This document shows positions 29,015 through 38,523 of a stretch of 64,000 nt of DNA, one piece after another. Location of the stretch: the NCBI RefSeq assembly GCF_900184795.1, contig NZ_FXXN01000025.1:46464-110463 (forward strand). The letters run 5' to 3'. The DNA comes from Magnetospirillum sp. 15-1. GTDB lineage: Bacteria > Pseudomonadota > Alphaproteobacteria > Rhodospirillales > Magnetospirillaceae. The notes beneath the pieces were generated by a model that saw only the letters and a list, made by a program, of their open reading frames with translations, had not been told where the DNA came from and did not search any database. Within the stretch, counting starts at the first letter, position 1, and each line of letters starts with the position of its first letter. A program made the position numbers and the translations under genes.

Positions 29015-30667
29015 TCAGCGCATTTTTCCCGGCCAGCGTTCGTCGGGCGACGGAGCATCCAGGCGGATGGGGCGGTCCAGCAGGTCGCCGCGCCGCAAAC
29101 TGCCGTCCATGGACAGCGGCAGCTCGGCGACGAAATCGAACCGGGCCGGCACTTCCACGGGAGAGCGCATCAGGCTGACCCAGCCCTGGAGTTCACGGGC
29201 GAAGGCCGCGTCACCCGCCCGCCCCCTGGACACCACGAAGGCCTTCAGTTCGCCGGCCGGCCACTCCACCACGCCGGCCGCCGCCACGTCGGGATGGGTG
29301 GCCAGCGCCGCCTCGACCTCGTCGGGCTGCACCACGCCGCCGTTGACCAGGATGGTGATGTCGGCCATCGCCGGCGGATCGGGCCACAGGTAATGATCGA
29401 GATCGCGAAAGCCGCTCCGCCCGGTGAGCAGCCAGCCGTTGACCCGCTTGGCCGCGCCGGCGCCATCCCCCCAATAGCCGAGGAAACTGCCCGGCGCGTT
29501 GGGCGATACCGCCAGCAGACCCCGGTCGCCGGCCCGCATGGGGCGGCCGCGCTCGTCCACCGACTCGATGGACAGCCCTGGCGCCGCCCGGCCGGGCGAC
29601 GGCGGGCGCAACTCCATCAGACCGGCCAGATTGGCCGCCACCGCACCGCTTTCCAGCACGCCCCAGGCTTCGTTGGCATGGACGCCGAACACCTTGATCA
29701 CCCGTTCGTGCAGGGCCTCGTCCACCGGGTCCGGCCCGGTGGCGATGGCGCGCGGCATGGCATGGGGCCGGGTGGCCGCCGCCTCGGTCAGCGGCCCCAG
29801 GTGACGGGGCGGCACATAGAGGGTGCGCACCCCATGGCGCGACATCAGGTCCAGCGCCATCGCCGGGTCGAAGCCCCCCGCGCGGGCCACCACCGGCACG
29901 CCGTGATGCCAGGCGGGCAGCACGGCACGGAACAGCGCCTCGGCCCCCATCCAGTCGCCCGAGGTCCAGACGATATCGCCGAACTGGGGGAAGAAGGTGA
30001 GCGACATCTCCACCGCCGGCAGGCCGCCGGCCATGGCGCGGTGGGCGTGGATCACCCCGGCCGGCGTGCCGCAGGCCCCTTCGGGATAGAAGATGAAGGC
30101 CGGGTGGTCGGCGGGCGTCACCAGGGGGGTGAAGGCGTCGGAGGATTTCTCCAGCACCGACCACAGGTCCAGCGCTCCGGCGCCGCCCTCCCCCGCCGCC
30201 AGCACCCGCTCCAGTTCGGGCAGGCGATGGCGGGCGCGGTCCAGGGCGGGTACCGCCGCCGGATCGATCACCGCCACCCTGGCGCCGCTGTCGGCCAGCC
30301 GCCAGCCCAGGGGTTCGGCCCCCAAGGAAAGCGGCACCGGCACCAGCACGGCGCCCATCTTGGTGACGGCCAGCAGGACCACCGCCGCCTCCAATCCGGC
30401 GGGCAGCACCATGGCCACCCGATCACCGGGCACCAGCCCGAAGGCGGCAAGGGCATTAGCCAGCCGGTTGGACAGCAGGCGCAACATGTGGAAGGTGTGG
30501 CGCTCGACGTTGCCGTCCGGAGCCTCGACGATCAGGGCGGTACGATGACCGTCGGCCCCGGCCATGGTCTGGCGGTCGCACACGTCGAAGGCCAGGTTGT
30601 AGCGTTCCGGAATCTTCCAGCGAAAGGTCCGGCAGGCTTCCTCGTAACTGCGGCACGCGGTCAGCAT
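29015..30667 (-). CDS. AMP-dependent acyl-CoA synthetase/ligase-like protein with degenerate motifs
   Basis: A 550-residue ANL-superfamily protein resembling medium-chain acyl-CoA synthetases (RYNLAFDVCDRQ, DRVAMVLPAG near the N-terminus). The signature ATP-binding loop, usually [ST]SG-T-TG-x-PKG, reads YPEGACGTPAG (about residue 190), so it has lost the Ser/Thr cluster and the Lys. The usual TGD is TGR, and the C-terminal catalytic Lys region (LPLSMDGSLRRGDL) lacks the standard P-K-T-x2-G-K pattern. It may be inactive or use another chemistry. Its ATG overlaps the end of the DUF3800 gene by 7 bases. Confidence 0.8.
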   Translation of the reverse strand: MLTACRSYEEACRTFRWKIPERYNLAFDVCDRQTMAGADGHRTALIVEAPDGNVERHTFHMLRLLSNRLANALAAFGLVPGDRVAMVLPAGLEAAVVLLAVTKMGAVLVPVPLSLGAEPLGWRLADSGARVAVIDPAAVPALDRARHRLPELERVLAAGEGGAGALDLWSVLEKSSDAFTPLVTPADHPAFIFYPEGACGTPAGVIHAHRAMAGGLPAVEMSLTFFPQFGDIVWTSGDWMGAEALFRAVLPAWHHGVPVVARAGGFDPAMALDLMSRHGVRTLYVPPRHLGPLTEAAATRPHAMPRAIATGPDPVDEALHERVIKVFGVHANEAWGVLESGAVAANLAGLMELRPPSPGRAAPGLSIESVDERGRPMRAGDRGLLAVSPNAPGSFLGYWGDGAGAAKRVNGWLLTGRSGFRDLDHYLWPDPPAMADITILVNGGVVQPDEVEAALATHPDVAAAGVVEWPAGELKAFVVSRGRAGDAAFARELQGWVSLMRSPVEVPARFDFVAELPLSMDGSLRRGDLLDRPIRLDAPSPDERWPGKMR

Positions 30668-31380
30668 GATGAACTCAGGCCATCCATCTGGTCAATGACA
30701 TGCAAGCCATGAACGATGCCGCCGGATGAATCGAACCGGGCTCCGATAACGTCGAAGAACGTCGAATTCGAACGCTCATATTTCTGGTATAGCGCATAGG
30801 CGATCAGATCGGCTAATTGCACCAACCGGGAATTCCTGGAATCGAGGAACACCGGCACCTCCGCCATGTTCCTCAACACACCCGAGCTATGCCCATTCTT
30901 CTTAAACCCGATCGCCAAATTCTGGATTGCCGCCTCACGGGCGCTCTTGTCGAAGATGATCAGGCCGCGCTGGGTGTCGCCTCCCTTGAACAGGCGCATC
31001 AGGTACTGATCGAAACGGCTGCTCAACTGCTCGAAGGCATAATCGACGGAATCGCGCGGCGAGATAGCCGCCTTGCGGACCGCCACTCCAAAGGCCCGGT
31101 TGCTGACATGGGAGGATGCCAGAACGCCAAGCGCATCCTTCATCGCCTCGACCCGCACGGCCTTTGGCACCGAGCGCCAAAATTTAGCCCCCGTCAGCAT
31201 CGGAGAGCCGTGGAGTTCGATACTCCCAGGATCGGCAGGATTGAAGCGGGCGGCAATGGCATCCAGACGCTCCGACAGCCAATGCCCCTGGCGCTCGAAT
31301 ACGGAAACTCCGGCAAGCACGAAGAATTGCTGGCTGGCATCGTTGGCATTACCGGAATCGTCGAGATAGAGGAGGTGCAC
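30661..31380 (-). CDS. DUF3800 domain-containing protein
   Basis: A 239-residue protein with the DUF3800 hallmarks: YLDDSG at residues 5-10, a second acidic motif in IIFDKS and the C-terminal SRLVQLADLIAYALYQ helix. The family is thought to have an RNase H-like fold with a conserved acidic set, but its biochemical role is unknown; members are frequent in accessory and mobile DNA. The GTG start has GGGAGG six bases upstream. Its codon choice appears less GC-biased than its neighbours, which fits acquisition by transfer. Confidence 0.8.
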   Translation of the reverse strand: MHLLYLDDSGNANDASQQFFVLAGVSVFERQGHWLSERLDAIAARFNPADPGSIELHGSPMLTGAKFWRSVPKAVRVEAMKDALGVLASSHVSNRAFGVAVRKAAISPRDSVDYAFEQLSSRFDQYLMRLFKGGDTQRGLIIFDKSAREAAIQNLAIGFKKNGHSSGVLRNMAEVPVFLDSRNSRLVQLADLIAYALYQKYERSNSTFFDVIGARFDSSGGIVHGLHVIDQMDGLSSSC

Positions 31381-31504
31381 TCAGCCCCTCCCGACAAAAA
31401 ATAAGGTGGTCGGGTGAGAACCTCGTCTCAGCGATCCGCTCAGGGCAGATCTCCCGGCCACAAGGAAGTAAATGGCGATTCCCCCATCCATGTCAACAGC
31501 TCCG

Positions 31505-32722
31505 TCACCCACCCAACGGCATCAGGTCCTCGAACCACAGATAGGTGCCGACATCGTCGAACATCACCCCGTCGAAGCCCAGATCCATGACGCCGGCCAG
31601 ATACTTGCCCAGCATGCCCCGCCATTCGCCGCTGCCCAGGTCGGTGACGAAGGTGCCGGGGTCCTCGTCCAGGGCGTAGAGGAAGGCGGGATTGCCCACC
31701 TCCCAGCCTTTCTGCCAGTACCAGCGCCAGTCATAGGCGCGGCCCAGCGGCATCACGGCGATGACCAGCCGGCGCGGCCCCAGCTTCTTGAACTTCAGGC
31801 GTTGGACGTCGGCCTTGACCAGCAGCTCGGCCGAGCGGTGCGCCACGTCCACCAGGACGATGTCGTAATTGGTCTCGGCGATGGCCTCGATGAACTTGCC
31901 CTTGGTGCCGAAGCGGTCGGAACGCAGCACCGGCAGCCAGTTGCGGGCATTGGCGACGGTAAGGATTTCCTTGGCGTTCTCGAAGGCGGGATGGGCACGC
32001 GGCGTCTCGTCCAGCGGGCCGGTGCCGACCTTGGCATAGGGGGTGACGTGGTCGCGGATGGCGGACTTGTAGGCGGCCTCGCGCTCGGCCGGCTTGTCGC
32101 ACATCTCGATGGTCAGCACGTTGCGGCCCTCGGAGCGCAGGGCGTCCAGGGCATAGGTCTCGCGCCGCTGGGTCTCGGCGCGGGCCTGCTTCTGCTTCAA
32201 CTCGTTGTACTTGCGCAGTTCCTCGGCCGGGTCATTGCTGAACGGCCCCATCTCCACCGCCACCGGCGGACGGTGGATTCCGCGCTTCTTCTCGGCGTCC
32301 AGTTCCAGATCCAGGTCGCGCCGCGCCTTGATCACCTCGCCCAGCGGCTTGTCGAAGGAATAGGGGCCGCAATACAGGCCGTCCATGACGATGCCGTCCA
32401 GCACCTTGACCAGCGGCCGGAACACCGAGCGCAGCGGCAGCCGCTTGATGAAGTTGGCGCCGGAGGGATCGTGCAGGTCGTCCCACTCCATCTCCAGCTC
32501 GCCCTTGACCAGCAGCTCCGAGCCGCCGCGCATCAGCACCTGGAAGGCCGGATTGCGCTTCTTGGCATAGGTGCCCAGTTCGATGACCACGTCGCGGGTC
32601 TGCTCGCGGAAATTGGGGATCATGGAGGGCGGCGGCGGCACGAAGTCACGGGGCCGGTCCAGCCCCAGGGCCGGCGACGCGGCCCCCAGCAGCGCCATCA
32701 TGGCGATCAGGCGTTTGATCAT
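31505..32722 (-). CDS. Secreted GH114-like (endo-alpha-1,4-polygalactosaminidase-related) TIM-barrel protein
   Basis: A 405-residue exported protein. An N-terminal signal peptide ([18 protein letters not shown], about residues 3-20) is followed by a fold like the MJ1477/TM1410 group of glycoside hydrolase family 114 relatives: paired strands with YDIVLVDVA, then [20 protein letters not shown] near the C-terminus with acidic residues in the expected position. A middle charged insertion (about 180-215) is coiled-coil-like. It could cleave a galactosamine-containing exopolymer (inference). Its ATG overlaps the stop of the upstream oxidoreductase by four bases. Confidence 0.75.
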   Translation of the reverse strand: MIKRLIAMMALLGAASPALGLDRPRDFVPPPPSMIPNFREQTRDVVIELGTYAKKRNPAFQVLMRGGSELLVKGELEMEWDDLHDPSGANFIKRLPLRSVFRPLVKVLDGIVMDGLYCGPYSFDKPLGEVIKARRDLDLELDAEKKRGIHRPPVAVEMGPFSNDPAEELRKYNELKQKQARAETQRRETYALDALRSEGRNVLTIEMCDKPAEREAAYKSAIRDHVTPYAKVGTGPLDETPRAHPAFENAKEILTVANARNWLPVLRSDRFGTKGKFIEAIAETNYDIVLVDVAHRSAELLVKADVQRLKFKKLGPRRLVIAVMPLGRAYDWRWYWQKGWEVGNPAFLYALDEDPGTFVTDLGSGEWRGMLGKYLAGVMDLGFDGVMFDDVGTYLWFEDLMPLGG

Positions 32723-33828
32723 GCCAGCAACTCCCCCACATGCTTGGCGATGGCAAGACTGGACGTCAGCCCCGGACTCTCGATGCCGTAAAGGGCGGCC
32801 ACGCCAGGCAGCCCGGTCTCGGCCGGGCCGTGAATCATGAAATCGGCGGCCGGCGCGCCTTCCGCCGAAATCTTCGGGCGGATGCCGGCATAGGCGGGTT
32901 CCAGCGCGCCGTCGGGCAGGCCGGGCCAGTAGCGGCGGATGGCGGCGTAGAAGGAATCGCCCCGGCGGGGATCGACCCGGTAATCCTCGGCCTCCAGCCA
33001 TTCCACATCGGGACCGAACCGGCCGCGCCCGCCCATGTCCAGGGTGAAGTGCACCCCCAGCCCGGCGGCCACCGGCACCGGATAGACCAGCCGCGAAAAC
33101 GGCGTACGGCCGGTCAGCGTGAAGTAATTGCCCTTGCACAGATAGGCCGGCGGCACATTAGCCAGCCCCAGAACGCCCCCCAGGCGCGGCGCGGCAAGGC
33201 CGGCGGCCAGCACCACCCGGCGGGCCAGCAGGGTGGTGGGCTCGACGCCGCCTACCGAGAGCAGCATGCCGCCATCGGTCGGGCGCCCGCCGGTCACCGG
33301 CGATTTGACGGCCAGGGCGGCGCCCCGCTCCTCGGCCTCGCCCAGCAGCGACAGCATCAGCCCATGGGTGTCGACGATGCCGGTGGAGGGCGACCACAGC
33401 GCCGCGACGCAGTTGAGGTCGGGCTCCATCTCCTTGGCATGGGCGGCGGAAACGGGGGCCAGCCCCTCGACACCGTTGGCCTTGCCCCGGGCGAGGATGG
33501 TGTCCAGTTGGGCCGCCTCGGCCTCATTGGTGGCGACGATCAGCTTGCCGGTCATCCTGTGGGGTACGCCGCGCGTGCTGGCATAATCGCGCAGCATGCG
33601 GTTACCGGCCACGCACAGGCGCGCCCGAAGGCTGCCCGCCGGATAGTACATGCCGGCGTGGATCACCTCGGAATTGCGCGACGAGATGCCGGTGCCGATG
33701 GCGCCCTCGGCTTCCAGGATGATCACCTCGCGGCCGGTCTGGGCCAGGGCGCGCGCCACCGCCAGCCCGACCACTCCGGCCCCGATCACCACGCAATCCA
33801 CCCGTTCGGCGGGGCTTTCCGTCAACAC
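32719..33828 (-). CDS. FAD-dependent oxidoreductase, L-2-hydroxyglutarate oxidase-like
   Basis: A 369-residue DAO-family flavoenzyme. The N-terminal FAD motif [14 protein letters not shown] with ILEAE, then [14 protein letters not shown] (the region around a conserved His typical of LhgO-type enzymes), and a C-terminal [18 protein letters not shown] define it. It likely oxidises a 2-hydroxy acid such as L-2-hydroxyglutarate at the membrane. A GTG at 33828 with GAGGAA upstream is the chosen start; a TTG directly after it is an alternative. It overlaps the GH114-like gene by four bases. Confidence 0.85.
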   Translation of the reverse strand: MLTESPAERVDCVVIGAGVVGLAVARALAQTGREVIILEAEGAIGTGISSRNSEVIHAGMYYPAGSLRARLCVAGNRMLRDYASTRGVPHRMTGKLIVATNEAEAAQLDTILARGKANGVEGLAPVSAAHAKEMEPDLNCVAALWSPSTGIVDTHGLMLSLLGEAEERGAALAVKSPVTGGRPTDGGMLLSVGGVEPTTLLARRVVLAAGLAAPRLGGVLGLANVPPAYLCKGNYFTLTGRTPFSRLVYPVPVAAGLGVHFTLDMGGRGRFGPDVEWLEAEDYRVDPRRGDSFYAAIRRYWPGLPDGALEPAYAGIRPKISAEGAPAADFMIHGPAETGLPGVAALYGIESPGLTSSLAIAKHVGELLA

Positions 33829-33952
33829 CTTGTTCTTCCTCGATATGGAACCATCTAGATGTCGCGGAGAATAGCATCGGTGGATCAAGGGTTAAAGGCG
33901 CATCGCCGTTGCACCCGCCCCCCGCCACCGCTAGACTCCGCTGCAACGCACC

Positions 33953-36016
33953 ATGACCGGATTTCCGCCCGTGACCGTCGACACCGCCCTTTCCGTCTGC
34001 CCCCACGACTGCCCCAGCGCCTGCCCGCTGGTGGTGGAGATTCCCGAACCGGGCCGCATCGGCCGGGTGCATGGCGGCGACATGCCCTATACCGAGGGGG
34101 TGGTCTGCGCCAAGGTGGCGCGCTATGCCGAGCGGGTGCACCACGAGGGCCGGCTGACCACGCCGCTGAAGCGCGTGGGCGCCAAGGGCGAGGGCCGCTT
34201 CGCCCCCATCTCGTGGGACGAGGCGCTGGACGAGATCGCCGCCCGCTTCAAAGAGGCGGCCGCCCGGCTGGGGCCGCAGACGGTATGGCCCTATTTCTAC
34301 GCCGGCACCATGGGCCTCGTGCAGCAATCGGGCATCAACCGGTTGCGCCGCGTCATGGGCTATTCCGAGCAGGCCAAGACCATCTGCTCGGCGGCCGCCA
34401 GCACCGGCTGGGTGGCGGGCACCGGCGCCAAATGGGGCGTCGACCCGCGCGAAATACCCGAAAGCGACCTGATCGTCATCTGGGGCGCCAATCCGGCCGC
34501 CACCCAGGTGCACCTGATGGGCCTGATCAGTCAGGCGCGCAAGCGGCGCGGCGCCAAGCTGGTGGTGGTCGACCCCTACCGCACCCCCACCGCCGAGAAG
34601 GCCGACCTTCACCTGATGCTGCGCCCCGGCACCGACGGGGCGCTGGCCTGTGCGGTGATGCATGTGATGTTCAGGGACGGTCTGGCCGACCGCGACTACA
34701 TGGCCCGCTACACCGACTGCCCCGAACGGCTGGAGCGCCACCTGGAGAGCCGCACGCCGCAATGGGCCGCCGCCATCACCGGCCTGTCCGTGGACGAGAT
34801 CGAGGATTTCTCCCGCCTCTACGGCGGCACCAAGCGCTCGTATCTGCGCTCGGGCTACGGCTATTCGCGGTCGCGCAACGGCTCGGTCAACCTGCACGCC
34901 GTGTCGTGCCTGCCCGCCGTGTCGGGAGCGTGGCGGCACAGGGGCGGCGGCGCGGTGCAAAGCATGGGCGGCGTCTTCGACCTCAAGCGCACCCTGCTGG
35001 ACGGCCTGGACGTCCCCGCCCCCAAGGTGCGCGTCCTGGACATGAGCCGCATCGGCCCGGTGCTGACCAACGACCCCAAGGATCTGGCCGGCGGCCCGCC
35101 GGTCACCGCCATGCTGGTGCAGAATTCCAATCCCGCCACCGTCGCTCCCGACAGCGGCCTGGTGCGCCGGGGATTGCTGCGCGACGACCTGTTCCTGGCT
35201 GTACACGAGCAGTTCATGACCGCCACGGCGCGCTTCGCCGACATCGTGCTGCCCGCCACCACCAGCATGGAGCACGCCGACCTTTATTCCAGCTACGGCC
35301 ATACCTTCCTGCAGGTGGCCAAGCCGGTGATCCCGCCGGTGGGCGAGAGTCGCGCCAACCACCGGGTGATCGCCGATCTGGCGGCCCGCCTGGGCGCCGT
35401 CCACCCCGGCTTCGAGATGGACGAGTGGGAGATGATCGATCAGGTGCTGGTGGCCTCGGACCTGCCGGGCGCCGACGAACTGCACGTGCTGGGCGGGCTG
35501 GACTGCGCCAAGGTGTTCGAGGACGCCCATTTCCTTTCCGGCTTCGGCCACGAGGACGGCCGCTTCCGCTTCGCTCCCGACTGGAAGGCCGAGGGATTGC
35601 CCGAACTGCCCGACCACCTGCCGGTCACCGACGACGCCGACGCGGCCCATCCCTTCCGCCTGATCACGCCGCCGTCGCGGCACTTCCTCAACACCAGCTT
35701 CACCGAGATGCCCACCTCGCGAGCAGGGGCCGGGCGGCCCACCGCCCTGATCCACACCGACGACTGCGCCGCCCTGGCGCTTACCGATGGCGGGCTGGTG
35801 ACCCTGGGCAATTCCAAGGCGGAGGTCACCGTCCACGTCAAGCCGACCCCCGGCATCGCCCGGGGCGTGGTGGCGGTGGAAGGCATCTGGCCCGACGAGT
35901 TCTTCGAGGGCGGCCTGGGCATCAATCATCTGACCAGCGCCGACCCGGCCGTGCCGGGCGGCGGCGCCGTCTTCCACGACACCAAGGTCTGGCTGAAACA
36001 GGTGGAACCGTCATGA
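33953..36016 (+). CDS. Molybdopterin oxidoreductase with N-terminal [4Fe-4S] cluster
   Basis: A 687-residue member of the DMSO-reductase family. The N-terminal cluster ligands are C16, C20, C24 and C52. The Mo-bis-MGD domains follow, including YFYAGTMGLVQ, IWGANPAATQ and the C-terminal dinucleotide-binding domain. There is no Tat signal, so it is cytoplasmic; similar stand-alone enzymes have no assigned electron partner. Its cofactor can come from the moa/moe/mob genes at 8-11 kb. Its stop overlaps the mipZ ATG as ATGA, an unusual pairing with a division gene. Confidence 0.9.
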   Translation: MTGFPPVTVDTALSVCPHDCPSACPLVVEIPEPGRIGRVHGGDMPYTEGVVCAKVARYAERVHHEGRLTTPLKRVGAKGEGRFAPISWDEALDEIAARFKEAAARLGPQTVWPYFYAGTMGLVQQSGINRLRRVMGYSEQAKTICSAAASTGWVAGTGAKWGVDPREIPESDLIVIWGANPAATQVHLMGLISQARKRRGAKLVVVDPYRTPTAEKADLHLMLRPGTDGALACAVMHVMFRDGLADRDYMARYTDCPERLERHLESRTPQWAAAITGLSVDEIEDFSRLYGGTKRSYLRSGYGYSRSRNGSVNLHAVSCLPAVSGAWRHRGGGAVQSMGGVFDLKRTLLDGLDVPAPKVRVLDMSRIGPVLTNDPKDLAGGPPVTAMLVQNSNPATVAPDSGLVRRGLLRDDLFLAVHEQFMTATARFADIVLPATTSMEHADLYSSYGHTFLQVAKPVIPPVGESRANHRVIADLAARLGAVHPGFEMDEWEMIDQVLVASDLPGADELHVLGGLDCAKVFEDAHFLSGFGHEDGRFRFAPDWKAEGLPELPDHLPVTDDADAAHPFRLITPPSRHFLNTSFTEMPTSRAGAGRPTALIHTDDCAALALTDGGLVTLGNSKAEVTVHVKPTPGIARGVVAVEGIWPDEFFEGGLGINHLTSADPAVPGGGAVFHDTKVWLKQVEPS

Positions 36017-36831
36017 AGAAAGCCCACGTCATCGTCGTCGGCAACGAGAAGGGCGGCACCGGCAAGTCGACCATCTCCATGCACCTGATCGTCAGCCTGC
36101 TGGACAAGGGGCTGTCGGTGGGCAGCATCGACATCGACGCCCGCCAGGCGACTTTGACCCGCTATATCGGCAACCGGGCGGCCCGGCAGGACCGCGCCGA
36201 ACTGGGCCTGCCCCTGCCCGAGCACGTGGCCATTCCGCCCTCCGGCGACGGGGCGGCCGATTGCGCCCGGCTGGAGGAGGTGTTCAAGGATTTCGTCGCC
36301 CGCCACGATGTGGTGCTGATCGATACTCCCGGCAGCGATCACCCCATGTCGCGCCTCGGCCACTCCTTCGCCGATACCCTGGTGACGCCGCTGAACGATT
36401 CCCTGGTGGACCTGGACGTGCTGGCCCTGGTGGAACCGGGCAGCATGAAGATCCGCCGTCCCAGCCACTACGCCGAGATGGTGTGGGAGACCAAGAAGGC
36501 CCGCGCCATGCGGGGCGAGAAAGCGGTGGTCGACTGGATCGTGCTCAGGAACCGCCTGTCCACCCTGGACGCGCGCAACAAGCGCGACATGGAGAAGCTG
36601 CTGGCCGATTTGTCCAAGCGGGTGGGCTTCCGCGTCATTCCCGGCCTGGGCGAGCGGGTGATCTACCGCTCCATGTTCCTGGAAGGCCTGACCCTCATCG
36701 ACCTGAAGAAGAAGCCGCTGGGCTTCGACTTCAACATGAGCCACGTGGCGGCCCGCCAGGAACTGCGCACCCTGGTCGAGGCCATCGGCCTCAGTGCCGG
36801 GTCGTCGCAATCGCCTGCGGCTGCTGGATGA
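36013..36831 (+). CDS. mipZ: Division-plane positioning ATPase MipZ
   Basis: A 272-residue ParA/MinD-family ATPase. The deviant Walker A motif KGGTGKST lies at residues 13-20, with [24 protein letters not shown] and [17 protein letters not shown] matching Caulobacter MipZ closely. MipZ binds ParB near the origins and forms gradients that restrict FtsZ to midcell in alphaproteobacteria. It overlaps the upstream oxidoreductase by four bases, and its last 41 bases overlap the convergent receptor-like gene. ParB is not in the window. Confidence 0.93.
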   Translation: MKKAHVIVVGNEKGGTGKSTISMHLIVSLLDKGLSVGSIDIDARQATLTRYIGNRAARQDRAELGLPLPEHVAIPPSGDGAADCARLEEVFKDFVARHDVVLIDTPGSDHPMSRLGHSFADTLVTPLNDSLVDLDVLALVEPGSMKIRRPSHYAEMVWETKKARAMRGEKAVVDWIVLRNRLSTLDARNKRDMEKLLADLSKRVGFRVIPGLGERVIYRSMFLEGLTLIDLKKKPLGFDFNMSHVAARQELRTLVEAIGLSAGSSQSPAAAG

Positions 36832-37840
36832 TCACCCCGTACCAGCCCAGCCCCTCGTAGGTCTCGTAGCCCGGCGTCAGGGAGTAGCCGATCACCGTGC
36901 CGCGATCGTCCACATAGGAGCCGGCCGTGCCGTGCCGGGTGTCCAGCGGCACCCGCTCGGTCAGCACGCCCAGGCCGTCCGAGGCGGCGATCACCCGGAA
37001 ATCCTGGTCCAGCAACAGACAGCGGGTGGCGGCTTTCTCCTCCTCGCGCAGGCGCACGCCCTTGACCACGCTCTCGGCCTGGGCCTGCCAGTCGAAGAAG
37101 ATGCCCAGCGCGCCGATCACCCGGCCGCAATTGTCGCCGCCCTCGCGGATGGCGGCGCTGTAGGTGGCCACCTGGGCCCCGCCCAGTTGCGGGTTGGTGG
37201 AAATGTCGGCCACCGCGTATTCGCCGCCGTCGCGGCTCGCCATGGCCCCCTTGAACCACGACTGGCCCGACACGTCGGAACCGATGGCCCGCGGGTAACG
37301 GTCGGGACGGCCGCAGGCCACCACCCGGCCTTCGGCATCGGCGATCCACAGGTCGAGATAGACCGTGTAGGAATCCAGGATGACGCCCAGGCGGCGACAG
37401 GCGAAATTGGCCGCCTCGGCGTTCTCCTGGGCCAGACACTCCACCACGGCGGAATCGGTGGCCCACCAGCGCACGTCGCAGGAGCGCTCATAGAGGTTGC
37501 GGTCGATGATCTCGATCATGTTGAGCGCCAGATCGGCGAGGCGCGAGCCGCGCAACTGCTTGACCATCACCTGCCCCAGGCTCATCAGGTCGTTGATGGT
37601 CGAAGACAGCTCGCCCTCCAGCGACCGGGTGATGGTGTTGATGTTGTCCGAGACGTTCTTGACCTCGTTGGCGACGACGGCGAAGCCGCGCCCCAACTCG
37701 CCGGCCCGCGCCGCCTCGATCAGGGCGTTGAGCGACAAGATACGGGTGGTGCCCGTCACCTTCTTGATTTCGCTGATCTTGTCGTTGGCAACCGCATGCA
37801 CCGCCTGGGTCAGTTCCAGGATTCGTTCCGGCTCGGCCAT
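36791..37840 (-). CDS. Soluble receptor-like protein: MCP-tip fragment followed by a Cache-like domain
   Basis: A 349-residue protein without signal peptide or membrane helix. Residues about 31-70 match the tip of a chemoreceptor signalling hairpin ([24 protein letters not shown]), but the rest of the hairpin is missing. From about 110 onward it resembles a Cache/PAS-like sensor ([35 protein letters not shown]). The order is reversed compared with normal receptors, where the sensor comes first. The ATG at 37840 is preferred to a TTG 12 bases upstream. It may report on a cytoplasmic ligand or on receptor arrays. Confidence 0.8.
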   Translation of the reverse strand: MAEPERILELTQAVHAVANDKISEIKKVTGTTRILSLNALIEAARAGELGRGFAVVANEVKNVSDNINTITRSLEGELSSTINDLMSLGQVMVKQLRGSRLADLALNMIEIIDRNLYERSCDVRWWATDSAVVECLAQENAEAANFACRRLGVILDSYTVYLDLWIADAEGRVVACGRPDRYPRAIGSDVSGQSWFKGAMASRDGGEYAVADISTNPQLGGAQVATYSAAIREGGDNCGRVIGALGIFFDWQAQAESVVKGVRLREEEKAATRCLLLDQDFRVIAASDGLGVLTERVPLDTRHGTAGSYVDDRGTVIGYSLTPGYETYEGLGWYGVIIQQPQAIATTRH

Positions 37841-37920
37841 CCCCACCCCCAATGCCTATTTTTTGAACCGCTGATATATTGTCGCTTCTTTTTTAGGCAT
37901 TGAAAATGTGGTTTATCAAC

Positions 37921-37950
37921 AAAAAATGCCCCGCCGGAAGGCGGGGCATT
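37921..37950 (-). terminator. Intrinsic terminator of dksA
   Basis: AATGCCCCGCC and GGCGGGGCATT form an 11-bp stem with a 4-base loop. Read on the minus strand it is followed by a T-run (AAAAAA on the plus strand at 37921-37926), as expected about 30 bases beyond the dksA stop. Confidence 0.85.
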
Positions 37951-37978
37951 GGCAACTATACTTATGTCCGGGGAGGAC

Positions 37979-38395
37979 TTAGTCCTCGCGGTGGGTCCGC
38001 TCCAACCGCTCGTGACGCTCCTGCGCCTCGATGGACAGGGTGGCGATGGGCCGCGCCTCAAGGCGGCGGATGCTGATGGGCTCGCCCGTCTCCTCGCAAT
38101 AACCGTAGGAGCCGTCGGCGACACGGCCGATGGCGGCATCGATCTTGGAGATCAGCTTGCGCTCGCGGTCGCGGGTCCGAAGCTCCAGCGCACGGTCGGC
38201 CTCGGCGGAGGCGCGGTCGGCGATATCCGGCTCCTGCATGCCGCCTTCCTGAAGGTGCTGAAGGGTCTCGTCGGATTCCCGCAGGAGTTCGGCCCGCCAC
38301 CGCAGCAGCTTCTGGCGAAAATACTCCCTCATGGTGTCGTTCATGAAGGGCTCGTCCTCGGACGGAACGTAGTCCGGCGGCAACGTGACGTTCAT
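37979..38395 (-). CDS. dksA: DksA-type RNA polymerase-binding transcription factor, one-cysteine form
   Basis: A 138-residue protein that binds the RNA polymerase secondary channel and modulates the response to ppGpp. The coiled-coil region (about 25-90) carries DIADRASAEAD, matching the DxxDxA tip. The zinc finger is reduced: of the four Cys ligands of E. coli DksA only one remains (YGYCEETG, then TLSIEAQERHE), a form found in alphaproteobacteria and probably zinc-independent. Its neighbour is fliX, a common alphaproteobacterial linkage, and it has its own terminator. Confidence 0.92.
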   Translation of the reverse strand: MNVTLPPDYVPSEDEPFMNDTMREYFRQKLLRWRAELLRESDETLQHLQEGGMQEPDIADRASAEADRALELRTRDRERKLISKIDAAIGRVADGSYGYCEETGEPISIRRLEARPIATLSIEAQERHERLERTHRED

Positions 38396-38523
38396 ACGAT
38401 CCCTCGAATTCCTGCTCGGGGTTCAAGTCGCTGCGCAATATATGGATAGGGGCGCACCCTCGCAAGCGCCGTCTTGCATCCCGGCACCCCATCGAAGGGT
38501 AAAATCGGCTCGCAACAGGAAAA

